A stretch of 48,781 nucleotides of DNA from Actinomadura violacea (GCF_017573465.1 NZ_JAGEPF010000056.1:1-48781), one strand, 5' to 3'. Counted from the first letter of the stretch, positions 7,692 through 16,483 are shown. Numbers and translations: made by a program. Notes: a model not told the origin generated them from the sequence alone.

Positions 7692-8146
7692 GGCTGGTGG
7701 GGTCCTTCCACTCCGGTGGTCAGGTTGGCGGTCGCGTCTGCGTCGGCGTGCAGGGTGGAGATCCCGATCAGGGAGAGGAAGCGCGCGGGTCGGGCGATGG
7801 CGACGTGCACCTGGATGGTGTGGGTTCCGGTGATGGTCGCGGTGCCGATGTAGCCTCCGGCGCTCAGGTAGGAGCGGGCACCGCGTAGCGCGGCCTGGCG
7901 GTCCACGATGAACCGGCCACGCTTGTAGGCACGGTCGAGGTCGACGCGTCCGGCTCCGGCGCGAGCGGCTTCTTGGGCGGCGGTGCCGGCGTCCTGCCGG
8001 GCTTCCAGGACCTGCTCGAAGTCGACGACGGCGCCGAAGAACACCACGATGACCAGGGTGATGATGACGGCGAAGACGCTCACGCTTCCGCGGTCGGACT
8101 GCGCGAATTCGCAAATGCGTGACCGTGCCGAGGCGATGGCGCTCAC
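7688..8146 (-). CDS. TadG-like pilus assembly protein
   Basis: A 152-residue protein with a short basic N-terminus and then DRGSVSVFAVIITLVIV, the hydrophobic segment typical of TadE/TadG-type pseudopilins. It continues with an AATRA-like helix (EARQDAGTAAQEAARAGAG) and a beta-rich C-terminal part. TadG-like proteins sit in the membrane and help build or anchor Flp pili. The GTG at 8146 is chosen because it overlaps the preceding stop (GTGA), like other junctions of this operon. The frame extends further upstream only inside the neighbouring gene. Confidence 0.8.
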   Translation of the reverse strand: MSAIASARSRICEFAQSDRGSVSVFAVIITLVIVVFFGAVVDFEQVLEARQDAGTAAQEAARAGAGRVDLDRAYKRGRFIVDRQAALRGARSYLSAGGYIGTATITGTHTIQVHVAIARPARFLSLIGISTLHADADATANLTTGVEGPHQP

Positions 8147-8598
8147 CGAGTGGCCCTGTAGGGGTCGATTTGCGACCGGTGGGTCTTGGTAACCGTTCGT
8201 GAGCCCGGCATCCAGGTAAGCGCGAGGTCGCTCAGCTTGATCACACATGTCACGCGCGCTGACACCGTCGTCGCCTGCCCGACTGGCCGGTGAAAGCCGG
8301 ACAGGTCGAGCCGGACGGACGGTGTGCAGTGCAGGCCCCGGTCGTGCAGGGTGCGCATCGCGCTGGCGGTCGCGTCGGTGCGGGCCTGGCCGGTGGTGCG
8401 GGCGATGGACGCTTGGCGTGCGGCGTCGGCGGCGGCCTGTGCGACCACCGCGCTGCCGTGCACGACGCGCATCACCAGGAGCAGCCCGGCCAGAAAGATG
8501 ATGAAGACGGGCGCGAGGATCGCGGTCTCGACCACCGCGTTTCCCGCGTCCCGCGTCCGGTCCGGACGAGCGGGCGCGGCGCTGTTCCTCCCGCTCAC
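8143..8598 (-). CDS. tadE: TadE-like pseudopilin
   Basis: A 151-residue protein. After a basic N-terminus comes DAGNAVVETAILAPVFIIF, the G-x5-E-type start of a TadE hydrophobic helix, with the conserved Glu in VVET. An Ala-rich helix (AQAAADAARQASIA) and a beta-rich tail follow. TadE proteins are minor pseudopilins processed by a TadV-type prepilin peptidase; no such peptidase gene is seen in this window. The GTG at 8598 overlaps the previous stop by 4 bases. Confidence 0.85.
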   Translation of the reverse strand: MSGRNSAAPARPDRTRDAGNAVVETAILAPVFIIFLAGLLLVMRVVHGSAVVAQAAADAARQASIARTTGQARTDATASAMRTLHDRGLHCTPSVRLDLSGFHRPVGQATTVSARVTCVIKLSDLALTWMPGSRTVTKTHRSQIDPYRATR

Positions 8599-8996
8599 GT
8601 CGGTCCAGCTGAGGGAGTCGTGAACCGTTCGCGGGCGCCGCGAGCCGTCCTGGACACGGTGATGTTGACGCCCGGCAGCAGCGACGGGGCGCTGCCGGTT
8701 ACCCGCACGGCGATGGTGTTGGCGCCCGACACGGTGACGGCGGGTGCCTGCAGGACGGGCTCGTCGCGGGCGAAGGACGCCGCGGCGGCGCGGCCGCCAG
8801 CGAAGGTGCCTTGGCGAGCGCGGGCGACGCGCAGGCCCTCCTCGGCGGCCGACTGCGCGACATCGCGGGCAACGGAAACCATCACCGCCTGTGTGAGCGC
8901 GAGGAACAGCAGCCCTACGGCGGGAAAGGTAATCGCTGTCGCGACGGTGGCCGATCCTCTGTCCCGCTGTCGCCGGTTGATCTTGCGCTGGTTCAC
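8595..8996 (-). CDS. TadE-family pseudopilin
   Basis: A 133-residue protein with N-terminus MNQRKINRRQRDRGSATV, a hydrophobic helix (ATVATAITFPAVGLLFLALT) and an Ala-rich helix (RDVAQSAAEEGLRVARA). This matches the layout of actinobacterial TadE-like minor pseudopilins. The usual Glu of the processing site is replaced by Thr/Ala residues, so processing is uncertain. It overlaps both neighbours by 4 bases. Confidence 0.75.
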   Translation of the reverse strand: MNQRKINRRQRDRGSATVATAITFPAVGLLFLALTQAVMVSVARDVAQSAAEEGLRVARARQGTFAGGRAAAASFARDEPVLQAPAVTVSGANTIAVRVTGSAPSLLPGVNITVSRTARGARERFTTPSAGPT

Positions 8997-9220
8997 GGGC
9001 CGGTGGATCCGGGGATCTTGCCGATCCAGCCGTGCACCTTGCTCGAGACGGCCATGTAGACCACGAACGCCAGTCCGGCGAAACCCGCGACGATGATGAT
9101 CGTCTCGACCACTCCGGATCCCCGGTCGCCACGGTTCCGCACCTCGGCGGCGAGTCGCTGTCCTCGTTCGTGGACGGCGAGCGCGGCGCGCATCACCGCA
9201 GCGTTGAGCGTGTTCATCAT
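8993..9220 (-). CDS. Flp-like major pilin candidate
   Basis: A 75-residue protein with a charged leader of about 33 residues, then DRGSGVVETIIIVAGFAGL and a hydrophobic helix ending at about residue 58. The small size, the glycine before a hydrophobic stretch and the Glu at position +5 fit Flp/Tad pilins. Two ATG codons stand in tandem (9220 and 9217), preceded by a GGGGG run too close for a clear choice. I give the first. A longer frame upstream to 9355 is not supported by a ribosome binding site. Confidence 0.65.
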   Translation of the reverse strand: MMNTLNAAVMRAALAVHERGQRLAAEVRNRGDRGSGVVETIIIVAGFAGLAFVVYMAVSSKVHGWIGKIPGSTGP

Positions 9221-9270
9221 CCCCCGATGCGTCGTGTGTGGAAGTCCTGGCGTGCTGGGAGTCCAGTTGG

Positions 9271-10161
9271 TCAGCCGGACGCCAGGAGTTTGGAGAAGAA
9301 GGGGAAGCCGACCAGGATCACGAAGCCGAGCATGAGCAGGCTGGTCGGCACCCACATGGCGGTGGTGCGGGAGTTGGCCTCGGCGCGCGCGGAGGCGGAG
9401 GCCTCGTGGCGCATGGAGGTGATCTTGGCGACCAGGACGTCGTGCATCTTGGCGCCCTCGCTCCCGGCGATCTCAGCGGTGTGAGCCAGGTCGACCAGGT
9501 CGCGGACGCCGATCTCCTCACCGAGCCGGGACAGGGCCCGCCAAGGCTGCTCCTGGCCGTTTCGGGCTCGCGTCAACGCCTCATGGACCCGCTGGAACGG
9601 CCATCCCTCGGTGATCTTGGCCGGGTTCTCCAGCGCGGCGTTGAGCGCGGCTCCGGCTTCGCGTTCCAGGACGACGAGTTGCAGATAGGACGTGAAGGCG
9701 TACCGGAAGTCGCGGCGGCGCTGACGAGCCTGGGACCGCACGTTCCAGTCCGGGACCAGCCACAGGACCGCGGCCAGGACGAACCCCGCGACGACCGGGA
9801 ACGTCCACGACGCCGGGCCCCCGGCCAGGGCCACCAGGCCGACAGCGACCGGCGGAACGACCAGCCCGGTAATGAACAGGACGAGCTTGTTGAGCATGAA
9901 GCGCCCGACCGGGCGTCCCAGCAGTGCCAAGTCGGCTCGGGGTACGGCGAACGTTCCGGCCGGACGTGCGACGCGCTCGGCCAGCCATCGGCCGAGGCGT
10001 TCGCCGGTCTTCAGGTCGTCGGCCGGTGGCGCGGGGAGCAGTGTGGGCTGGATTCGGGCCATAGCGGCGTCCAAGCGCGGAGGCGCCGGCCACACCCCAC
10101 GGATGAACATGAGGATGCCAGCGGCGCACAAGACCCCGCTAAGGGCGGCGAGAACGATCAC
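9271..10161 (-). CDS. tadC: TadC-like inner membrane platform protein
   Basis: A 296-residue type II secretion F-domain protein. It has an N-terminal membrane helix, a pair of helices in the middle (about 88-135) and a C-terminal one (WVPTSLLMLGFVILVGFPFF). The cytosolic T2SSF domain is recognisable from YAFTSYLQLVVLEREAGAAL and the helical segment ending EGAKMHDVL. TadB and TadC form the platform on which the TadA ATPase works. The start is the GTG at 10161, overlapping the tadB stop; the longer frame upstream is a shadow of tadB. Confidence 0.85.
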   Translation of the reverse strand: MIVLAALSGVLCAAGILMFIRGVWPAPPRLDAAMARIQPTLLPAPPADDLKTGERLGRWLAERVARPAGTFAVPRADLALLGRPVGRFMLNKLVLFITGLVVPPVAVGLVALAGGPASWTFPVVAGFVLAAVLWLVPDWNVRSQARQRRRDFRYAFTSYLQLVVLEREAGAALNAALENPAKITEGWPFQRVHEALTRARNGQEQPWRALSRLGEEIGVRDLVDLAHTAEIAGSEGAKMHDVLVAKITSMRHEASASARAEANSRTTAMWVPTSLLMLGFVILVGFPFFSKLLASG

Positions 10162-11042
10162 GGCTTGGCTCCTGGGATGGCGAAGGTCGGGTCGGTGGTG
10201 TGCATGAATCTCGCGCCGGTCGACAGGACGGCGAGGCGCCGCATCCACCACAGGCCGGCGCCGTAGATGGCCGCGACCACGGCGAGCACCGTCTGTCCGA
10301 GCGCGGTGCCGTAGGGGGCGGCGAGTGTCTGGGACGAGGCGAACAGCACGCTCAGGGCCATGACCGAGCCCACGATGACGATCAGCGTCGTGCGCAGACC
10401 GGCTCGTTCGGCCTCGACATCCCGGCGGACGATGACCTCCTGCTCGACGGCGTCGGCCAGCAGCCGCAACGCCTCGCGCGTCCCCGGACCGCGACGGCGG
10501 GCGGCCAGCACCAGCGCGCAGGCGATCAGATCGGCGATCGGGTCGTCCAGCTCGTCGGCGAACGCCCGCAGCGACTGCTCGGGATTGGCGTGATTGTTCA
10601 GTCTCCTGGCCAGCACGGTCACCGGCCCGCGGATCGCCTCGGGCGCAATACGGGCGCTGTCGGCCAGCGCCTGCTCCAAGCCCCGGCTGGCGCCGATCAT
10701 CTCCGCCAGCCGCCGCGACCACTGCGCCAACGCGTCCAGCCGCGCGATCCGGCGCTGCGGCCCACGTCCCGACAGCATCGGCGGCACCGCGTACACCCCG
10801 GCCCCAGCGGCAACGGCCGCGACCGGCCACCCCGACAGCAGGAACACCGCCAGGGCCGCCACAACACCGGCGACCAACCGGTTACGGCGCCCCGGCCACT
10901 GAGGCGAGCGCACGAACGCCTGCAACCGCGATGGCGGACGCACCCGGCGTTCCGCGTCATCGGTTCCCCGCGGACCGGACACGAGCAGGAGAACGGCCCC
11001 GGCGAAGCACAGGCCGACGAGGGCGGCGAGCATGGTCATCAC
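10158..11042 (-). CDS. tadB: TadB-like inner membrane platform protein
   Basis: A 294-residue type II secretion F-domain protein with an N-terminal membrane helix (LAALVGLCFAGAVLLLVSG), another pair at about 60-85 and a C-terminal pair. The F domain is seen in QWSRRLAEMIGASRGLEQAL, a pattern typical of actinobacterial TadB. It pairs with TadC as the pilus platform. The GTG at 11042 overlaps the tadA stop (GTGA), so translation is probably coupled. Confidence 0.85.
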   Translation of the reverse strand: MMTMLAALVGLCFAGAVLLLVSGPRGTDDAERRVRPPSRLQAFVRSPQWPGRRNRLVAGVVAALAVFLLSGWPVAAVAAGAGVYAVPPMLSGRGPQRRIARLDALAQWSRRLAEMIGASRGLEQALADSARIAPEAIRGPVTVLARRLNNHANPEQSLRAFADELDDPIADLIACALVLAARRRGPGTREALRLLADAVEQEVIVRRDVEAERAGLRTTLIVIVGSVMALSVLFASSQTLAAPYGTALGQTVLAVVAAIYGAGLWWMRRLAVLSTGARFMHTTDPTFAIPGAKP

Positions 11043-12412
11043 AGCCAGCCCCGCATCTCGGAACCGGACTGCAGCGACTCGGGATCGAGTCCCTGCTTCA
11101 CCAGGTCATCGAGGAGGGCTGCACTGATGTGTCCGCCCGCCGGAGTGGCGCGTCCATCGGCGCCGGGACTGAAGACCAGGTTGCGGGTCGGTTCCACCGA
11201 GTCCGCCGGTGGCCCGATCTCCATCACGTGCGAGACGAACCGTTCGTTGCTTGCCTGGTCGCGCCGCAGGTAGACGATCAGCGGCTCGGCCAGCCCGAAC
11301 ATCAGGTGCACGTCATCGGCACCCAGGCCGAGGTCGGCGCGGCGACCGAGCTGGACGACGCGGCTGAACACATGCTCCGGCCGGTGAACGTGGAGCGTGC
11401 ACATCGAACCGCGCGCCCCGGAGTACATCACCTCCAGCATCGGAGCCAGCTCCCCGTGCCGCGCCTCGCCCACGATCACCCGATCGGGATTCAGCCGCAG
11501 GCAGGCCGGCACCAGGTCCTGCAGACGTACCTCGCCGGCGCCTTCGGCGTTCGCCTGGCGGGCCTCCATGGCGACGACGTCGTGGTGCCGGTGCGCCAGG
11601 CGCGGGTCGTCCAGGAACAGCTCGAAGTCGCTCTCCAACGTGATGATCCGCTCCTCGGGTGGGATCTCGTTGGCCAGCGCGCGAACGAGGGTGGTCTTGC
11701 CGGTGTTGACCTCCCCGCAGACGATGATGTTGCGGCGCGCCCGGATCGCGGCGCGCAGGAACTGCTCCAGGGGTTCGGTCAGGGTGCCCAGGCGGGTGAG
11801 CTGCGGGAGCGTGACGTCCACCAGTCGGTGCACGCGGATCGCCAGGTGCGGATGCCGAGACACCCAGCCCACCACCGCGAGCCGCACGCCATCGGCGAGC
11901 GCGACGTCCAGCAGCGGCGACGCGTGGGAGAACTCCCGCCCGGTGTTCCCGCGCCGCGCCAACAGCTGGACCCATTCGATGAGCTCTTCGTCGGTGTCCG
12001 CGACCGGCGGTCCCGGCTTCTTGGCGCCGTCGGTGAAGGTGACCCAGGTCTGCCGACAGCCGTTGACGACGATGTTCTCCACATCGGAACGCTCCAGGTA
12101 CGGCTGCAACGGCCCGAGCCCGAACCGGCGATCGAACACCCGCCGCGCAACCTCACCCAACACTTCGGCCGACGTCACGCGGCCCGTCTCCAACTGGCCT
12201 TGCGCCCACGCCTGCACCTGCGCGTCGATCAGATGCCGGGCACGTTCTGGGTCAACGCCATCGACCAGGACGTCCGCGAGCTGCCTCGACACCTCACGGG
12301 CCGCCGCTGGCAGGTCCGCGTCGCCCGCCCCGGCCGACGGCGCCTCCAGGGTGGCGCCGGTCGCCCGGTGCGATCCCTCCGGCCCGGCGAACGCCCAGCC
12401 GGGCGCGCTCAC
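11039..12412 (-). CDS. tadA: TadA/CpaF-type secretion ATPase
   Basis: A 457-residue hexameric ATPase of the VirB11/TadA family that powers Flp pilus assembly at the cytosolic face of the membrane. Walker A is GEVNTGKT (233-240). ITLESDFELFL follows, then the His/Asp-box region and Walker B-like VIVGEARHGELAPMLEVM, with the conserved Glu in GEARHGE. The segment SMCTLHVHRPEHVFSRV is the usual H-box. Length is normal for the family. The GTG start overlaps the previous gene by 4 bases. Confidence 0.92.
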   Translation of the reverse strand: MSAPGWAFAGPEGSHRATGATLEAPSAGAGDADLPAAAREVSRQLADVLVDGVDPERARHLIDAQVQAWAQGQLETGRVTSAEVLGEVARRVFDRRFGLGPLQPYLERSDVENIVVNGCRQTWVTFTDGAKKPGPPVADTDEELIEWVQLLARRGNTGREFSHASPLLDVALADGVRLAVVGWVSRHPHLAIRVHRLVDVTLPQLTRLGTLTEPLEQFLRAAIRARRNIIVCGEVNTGKTTLVRALANEIPPEERIITLESDFELFLDDPRLAHRHHDVVAMEARQANAEGAGEVRLQDLVPACLRLNPDRVIVGEARHGELAPMLEVMYSGARGSMCTLHVHRPEHVFSRVVQLGRRADLGLGADDVHLMFGLAEPLIVYLRRDQASNERFVSHVMEIGPPADSVEPTRNLVFSPGADGRATPAGGHISAALLDDLVKQGLDPESLQSGSEMRGWL

Positions 12413-13218
12413 CGGTCACCCCCACCCGCTGCGACGGCACCCGATAGGACCTCCTCGTCCGCCCGTCCACTATTTGTGGACGCGGAAGAACTGGTCGCAC
12501 GGAGCCGCCGACCAAGACAGGTGAACGACCGAAGCAGCAGCGAGGTTCGGAAGGTTCTCCGGGGACGAGCCCCGTCCGAAAGGACGCGGGCATCGGCCGG
12601 CGCCCACGGCAACTCCGCCAGCACCGGCGCGCCCAGGGCCCGTTCGACCTCCGCCGCGCCGTACGGACCATCCGCGACCAGGCACAGGCCGACGGTCGTA
12701 CGTTCACCCACCAGCCCCGTCAGGGCATCGAGGCGCGGCCTGACCGCGTCGACCTGCGCGAGCGTCGGTCTCAACACCATGATCACGGTGTCCGCCGCCC
12801 GCAGCAGGTCATTCGGTGTGTCCCGGCCGCCAATGCGTCCGAGATCGGCGATCACATCGCCGCGCCGCGCGACCAGGGCCTCGGACAACCGACCCCACAG
12901 CGGCCCCAGACGCACCCCGTGCCGGGGATCACGAACGCCGTGCAGCAGTTCCAACGGCTTCTCACCGGGGACGGACACCACGTAGTCCTCCAGCGGCAGC
13001 CGAGCGTGCGGGCCGGACTCGGCCACCATCGACAGACCGAGCAAGCCCGGCCCCGCCGACTCGCTGAGCCGGTCGGCCGCGTAGCCCGGGAGCACACGTC
13101 GTCCCATCGGATCGCATTCGGCCAGCAGCACCGGGCTCGGCCAGGTCAACGCCACCCCCAGCGCGGTAGTCGTCGCACCCGGCGCCCCGCCCGGCGAGAC
13201 CATGCAGTACAGCGCCAT
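12409..13218 (-). CDS. ParA/MinD-like protein of the Tad locus (TadZ/CpaE-like)
   Basis: A 269-residue protein with SPGGAPGATTTALGVALTW near the N-terminus, which sits where the deviant Walker A of ParA/MinD lies but lacks the GK[ST] end (it has GATTT). ADLGRIGG and VIMVLRPTLAQVDAV look like the later Asp and switch segments. TadZ/CpaE proteins place the pilus machine in the cell, and many lack ATPase residues. The last 60 residues (Arg/Ser-rich) look irregular, so a late frameshift cannot be excluded. It begins 2 bases after the cpaB-like gene. Confidence 0.7.
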   Translation of the reverse strand: MALYCMVSPGGAPGATTTALGVALTWPSPVLLAECDPMGRRVLPGYAADRLSESAGPGLLGLSMVAESGPHARLPLEDYVVSVPGEKPLELLHGVRDPRHGVRLGPLWGRLSEALVARRGDVIADLGRIGGRDTPNDLLRAADTVIMVLRPTLAQVDAVRPRLDALTGLVGERTTVGLCLVADGPYGAAEVERALGAPVLAELPWAPADARVLSDGARPRRTFRTSLLLRSFTCLGRRLRATSSSASTNSGRADEEVLSGAVAAGGGDR

Positions 13219-13220
13219 GT

Positions 13221-13925
13221 TCAGCCCAGCCTCTCCGTCACGACGAGAGCGACCATCCCGGCGGCCGCCTGCCGCGCGACCGTGCTGCTGTCGGCGTCGG
13301 GCACCATCAACGACACCGTCGTCGCGCCCTCGGAGTCCGGCCCCTCCGCCTCGTCCACCACCGCGGCGACATCCCGCAGCGCAGAGGCACGGGCCTGCGA
13401 AGCACCGGCCGTAGCGCCCTCGCCCTGGTCGCCGGAGGTGAACACCACCCGGACCCTCCAGCCCGGCGCCAGCCCAGGCGGCATCGCACCGGGCTTCAAG
13501 CGCGCGGCCACCAGCGTCTGTCCATCCGGAGGGTACGGCTGCGCCGTCAGTTGCGACGCGCTCAGCAGCATCCCCTTCCGCAACGCGACGGCGGCGCGCT
13601 GCCCGACGACCTGCTTCAACTGGCGCCCCGGAATCACAGTCACTCCGGGGCCCACCGCGACCTCGGCGCTATCGAGATCCGCTTGCGTGAACTTGTGCCC
13701 CACCGCGACGTCCCGCGCGATCATCACCACGGGCACCCGCTCGTCGGAGGAGCGGTACAGAAACACGCTGACCGCCGCCGCCACGATTACCAGGACGGCC
13801 GCCCCCGCGACGTTCCCCGGACGCCGCTGTCGCGGCAACCGTTTGAGCGGCGCCGGACCAGCACCGCCCATGGCCGCGGATGTGGAAGCGGTAGGCCCCA
13901 GCCCCATCCGGCCGTTCGTCTTCAT
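13221..13925 (-). CDS. CpaB/RcpC-like SAF domain protein
   Basis: A 234-residue protein with a basic N-terminus, a membrane helix at about 40-58 (NVAGAAVLVIVAAAVSVFLY) and then a SAF domain (VVMIARDVAVGHKFTQADL, with GMLLSASQL). CpaB/RcpC proteins act in the periplasmic or wall space during Flp pilus assembly. The ATG at 13925 is chosen for its GAGGAG box 4 bases upstream. An alternative ATG at 13937 overlaps the previous stop and would add 4 residues. Confidence 0.8.
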   Translation of the reverse strand: MKTNGRMGLGPTASTSAAMGGAGPAPLKRLPRQRRPGNVAGAAVLVIVAAAVSVFLYRSSDERVPVVMIARDVAVGHKFTQADLDSAEVAVGPGVTVIPGRQLKQVVGQRAAVALRKGMLLSASQLTAQPYPPDGQTLVAARLKPGAMPPGLAPGWRVRVVFTSGDQGEGATAGASQARASALRDVAAVVDEAEGPDSEGATTVSLMVPDADSSTVARQAAAGMVALVVTERLG

Positions 13926-13933
13926 ATCGCTCC

Positions 13934-14698
13934 TCATCCGTAAAGCGCCTGCGCCTCGGCCACCCGCAACCGGAAACTCGTCGACCGGCTCAACGGTGGA
14001 AGCGCACCACCAGACCCATCCGAACCCCGCCACGTACCGCCCCACATCACCGTCACTCGCACCCGGTACGCATGACCGGGCTGATGAAGCGAAGACCGGC
14101 CGAACGTGTACGAGCAATCCGTATGCTGTGCCGCGGCCGGCCGCGCCTTGTCATAGGCAGCGCCAGGACCCACGCATCGAACGACCGGCTCGCCAGGACC
14201 CGGCGCGATCGTCATGCTCTGCGGTCGAGCGGTGACCTCGACCCACACGCTGCGAGCCGTGACGCGATCGTTCAGCGGACGCCAGTTGGTCACCCAGAAC
14301 CATTCCGGCAGCCCCACCAGCCCGTCGCTCCGGCGAGGCGGCGCCGTCCGCACCACCGGTGCCGGAATCGGCATACTCGCCCACTTGGTCAACGCCAACT
14401 TCGCCGGCGAGACCTTGGGCGCCTTGCCGCCCTCATGCACCGGCGAGCAGACCACCTGCACGTACTGGCTCAACTCCTGGCAATCACGCGGCCTCGCCTC
14501 CTGCGAGACGCTGGCGCGGCCGCCCTTCGGCGCAGCGGCAGGAGCTCGCCCACCGCTCGCCGGTGCCCCATCGTCCTGGGCGCCGTAGTAGTAGCTGAAC
14601 GAGTTGGCGTTCGGTGGCATCGGATCCAGCGGCGGAGGCGCAGCGACCGCGCAGGACACGAGCAGACCGACTCCGAGCACGGGTGAAGCAACGTGCAC
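13934..14698 (-). CDS. Secreted or exported protein of the Tad operon
   Basis: A 254-residue protein starting with a hydrophobic stretch (PVLGVGLLVSCAVAAPPP) that looks like a signal peptide. The LVSC segment also resembles a weak lipobox. A Pro/Ala-rich spacer follows, then a beta-rich domain with WFWVTNWRPLND, RCVGPGAAYD and CSYTFGRSS, which resembles immunoglobulin-like exported domains. Proteins of this type lie at the head of actinobacterial Tad operons; I do not know a function. GTG start, 3 bases after the preceding gene. Confidence 0.65.
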   Translation of the reverse strand: MHVASPVLGVGLLVSCAVAAPPPLDPMPPNANSFSYYYGAQDDGAPASGGRAPAAAPKGGRASVSQEARPRDCQELSQYVQVVCSPVHEGGKAPKVSPAKLALTKWASMPIPAPVVRTAPPRRSDGLVGLPEWFWVTNWRPLNDRVTARSVWVEVTARPQSMTIAPGPGEPVVRCVGPGAAYDKARPAAAQHTDCSYTFGRSSLHQPGHAYRVRVTVMWGGTWRGSDGSGGALPPLSRSTSFRLRVAEAQALYG

Positions 14699-14701
14699 CC
14701 G

Positions 14702-15250
14702 TCAGCACCCTTCACCGATCGTGATGGATTTGCTGACCCGCCACTGCCCGTCAGCGGCCTTGACCAGCAGGGCCTTTATGTTCCCCTGCCGCACACCGCG
14801 GTTGAGCTTCTTACCCGTCTGCGAGTTCATAAGCCCCGAGTTGCGGGAATCCTGACAGTCATAGACTGTGGCGCCACTCGCGGTCAGTTGAACGCTCTTC
14901 ACGTCGACGATGATGTGACCGTAAGTCGCGATGTGATGGCTCTTCATCGTGTCGATGCGTTGGAGCACCCGCGAGAGTTGAGGATCGGCCATAACGGTCG
15001 CGAGTTGCTTCCTACGAGATTCCGCGGGCAGAGAATCCGCCCGCTCCAGCATCGCGACGAAATTCGCATAAGCCGCAGCCGCGGCCTTCTCGTCCCCCGC
15101 CGTGGACGACGAAGGCAAGGGCGCACTGCCAGGCGCCGAAGGCAAGGCGACCGCCTCCGGCGTACTACTACATGCGGAGAGGGCCAAGGCGGCACCAGCG
15201 AGGCTTAGCCAGTGGATCCCAACAGCTACCCGCCGACCAATACTCGCCAA
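14702..15250 (-). CDS. Lipoprotein, first gene of the Tad operon
   Basis: A 182-residue predicted lipoprotein. The frame is open further upstream to 15553 but without support. The TTG at 15250 has an AGGG box 7 bases upstream and gives a proper signal peptide (LASIGRRVAVGIHWLSLAG, lipobox LSAC). A Ser/Pro spacer leads to a helix (AAAYANFVAMLERADSLP) and a mixed domain ending in a conserved-looking GQWRVSKSITIGEGC. The C-terminal part resembles exported NTF2-like or Mce-associated-type domains, but this is weak. It may be the promoter-proximal gene of the Tad operon. Confidence 0.65.
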   Translation of the reverse strand: MASIGRRVAVGIHWLSLAGAALALSACSSTPEAVALPSAPGSAPLPSSSTAGDEKAAAAAYANFVAMLERADSLPAESRRKQLATVMADPQLSRVLQRIDTMKSHHIATYGHIIVDVKSVQLTASGATVYDCQDSRNSGLMNSQTGKKLNRGVRQGNIKALLVKAADGQWRVSKSITIGEGC

Positions 15251-15615
15251 GTCTCCACCCTCACATGCTCGATCAAATGCTTCGCGCCACAGGTGCCGCG
15301 ATTGGGACGTTGAGTGATCGTAGAGCAGGCGAAGCGACTCGTCTTCCCAACACAAAACCAAGGAAGGTAGATCTATCCACAACCGAAAGGCGGTAAATCT
15401 GCTCATGCAAGCGATTGAGTTCAAGCGAGCGCACACCAGGCTATCCGGGCGCAACGCGCAAATCACAGAACTTGACCAGAGGAGCACTCCGGGTCGAATA
15501 CTGAACTTCTCAACGTGCGTCACGCCGCCAGACCTGGAAGGCGCCAGAGTCAAACCACAACCACGGACGGCGAGTCACACGGCGGCCAATCCGCCGCTCC
15601 TGGTAGCCACAAGGC
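15251..15615. promoter_or_regulatory. Divergent intergenic region between the Tad operon and the 15616 gene
   Basis: About 365 bases separate the two divergent genes. The region is less GC-rich than its surroundings and must carry the Tad promoter, but I see no clear promoter boxes. From about 15575 the sequence is similar to 22110-22160, upstream of the broken copy. Confidence 0.4.
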
Positions 15616-16221
15616 ATGCCGTCCCCAGCCCCTGAAGCAGGCCCGCCCCTGGAACCGCACGAGCCTTGGCGCGTTGCCCCTCGCCGGCGACGTCACCAGC
15701 GCCAGCACCGCCGCAGATGGCTGGTTTCCGTGGTCACCGGCGTACTGGCCTCCTCTGCGGCAGCCCTCGCCTTGACTCTCGCCGGGCAGTCTCACACGAC
15801 GCCGTCACCCACCAGCGACGACATCGCAACCGGCGCGATCAAGCGCCCGCAGCCGAGTTCATCGGCAGACCCCGCACGCCCGGCGCCCTCCCCGCCGCGC
15901 CACCAAGAACTGAGCCACGAGGCCCGGCGGCGCCCACGGCTCGATCCGTCCCCCAGCGCCTTCACGGCACAGACCCCAACGTCGACCCGCCGCAACGCCG
16001 CAAATCTGCGACGAGAAACGGGGAAACCCCGGCACGGAACCCACCGCCAACCCCACGCCCGACCCCGGCCCCGGCCCCGGCCCCGGCCCCGGCATCACAA
16101 GGCAGCCCACAGCCGTAAGCCGCCGGCCTGGGTCGGTCGCGAGTGCCACCGCCGCTTCCCGCACGATCGCACCCGTCAGGCCGCCTGCATCTCGGCCCTC
16201 CACAGCTACTTCAGCAGATAA
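15616..16221 (+). CDS. Membrane-anchored basic protein with conserved C-terminus
   Basis: A 201-residue protein. A basic N-terminus precedes a single membrane helix at about 35-56 (WLVSVVTGVLASSAAALALT). A long Pro/Arg/Ser-rich region follows, including an (RP)n run, and the protein ends with a compact two-cysteine motif (ECHRRFPHDRTRQAACISAL then YFSR). The C-terminal motif is the only part that looks folded. A second, broken copy at 22110-22693 keeps the same C-terminal motif, showing it is a real gene family. No function recognised; it may be an envelope protein. Confidence 0.6.
   Translation: MPSPAPEAGPPLEPHEPWRVAPRRRRHQRQHRRRWLVSVVTGVLASSAAALALTLAGQSHTTPSPTSDDIATGAIKRPQPSSSADPARPAPSPPRHQELSHEARRRPRLDPSPSAFTAQTPTSTRRNAANLRRETGKPRHGTHRQPHARPRPRPRPRPRHHKAAHSRKPPAWVGRECHRRFPHDRTRQAACISALHSYFSR
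16063..16092 (+). repeat. Hexamer repeat CCCCGG, five copies
   Basis: Five perfect CCCCGG units inside the gene at 15616-16221 encode an Arg-Pro run. Copy number could vary by slippage without a frameshift. Confidence 0.9.
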
Positions 16222-16483
16222 CGCGCCACGAAGCCGCGGTCATAACACAAGGCACCGTCCATGCGTACGGGAAGCTTGGCGCGTATGCGTCGTTGGCGAG
16301 GCACGTCCCCGCTGTCCTGAATGCCACATCCGCGACATCCAGAGCGTGCGGTCGTCGACGCCGTGATGTCCGAAGCCGTCTGCACGCGGCTCGCGGCCAC
16401 CGCCCGTCCGCCGGATCCCGCCCCAGCACTCCCCAGGGCAGCTGGTCTATCGCCGCCCGCCTCCGTCTGCGATCATCCCCGGG

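Noticed and set aside
7692..8114. N-terminal 141-residue extension of the LysM-BTAD protein
   Set aside because: Arg/His-rich shadow of the TadG-like gene; the ATG at 7691 overlaps the previous stop as in the rest of the operon.
10162..10830. N-terminal extension of the TadC-like protein
   Set aside because: Shadow of tadB in another frame; low-complexity Arg/Gly/Ala composition.
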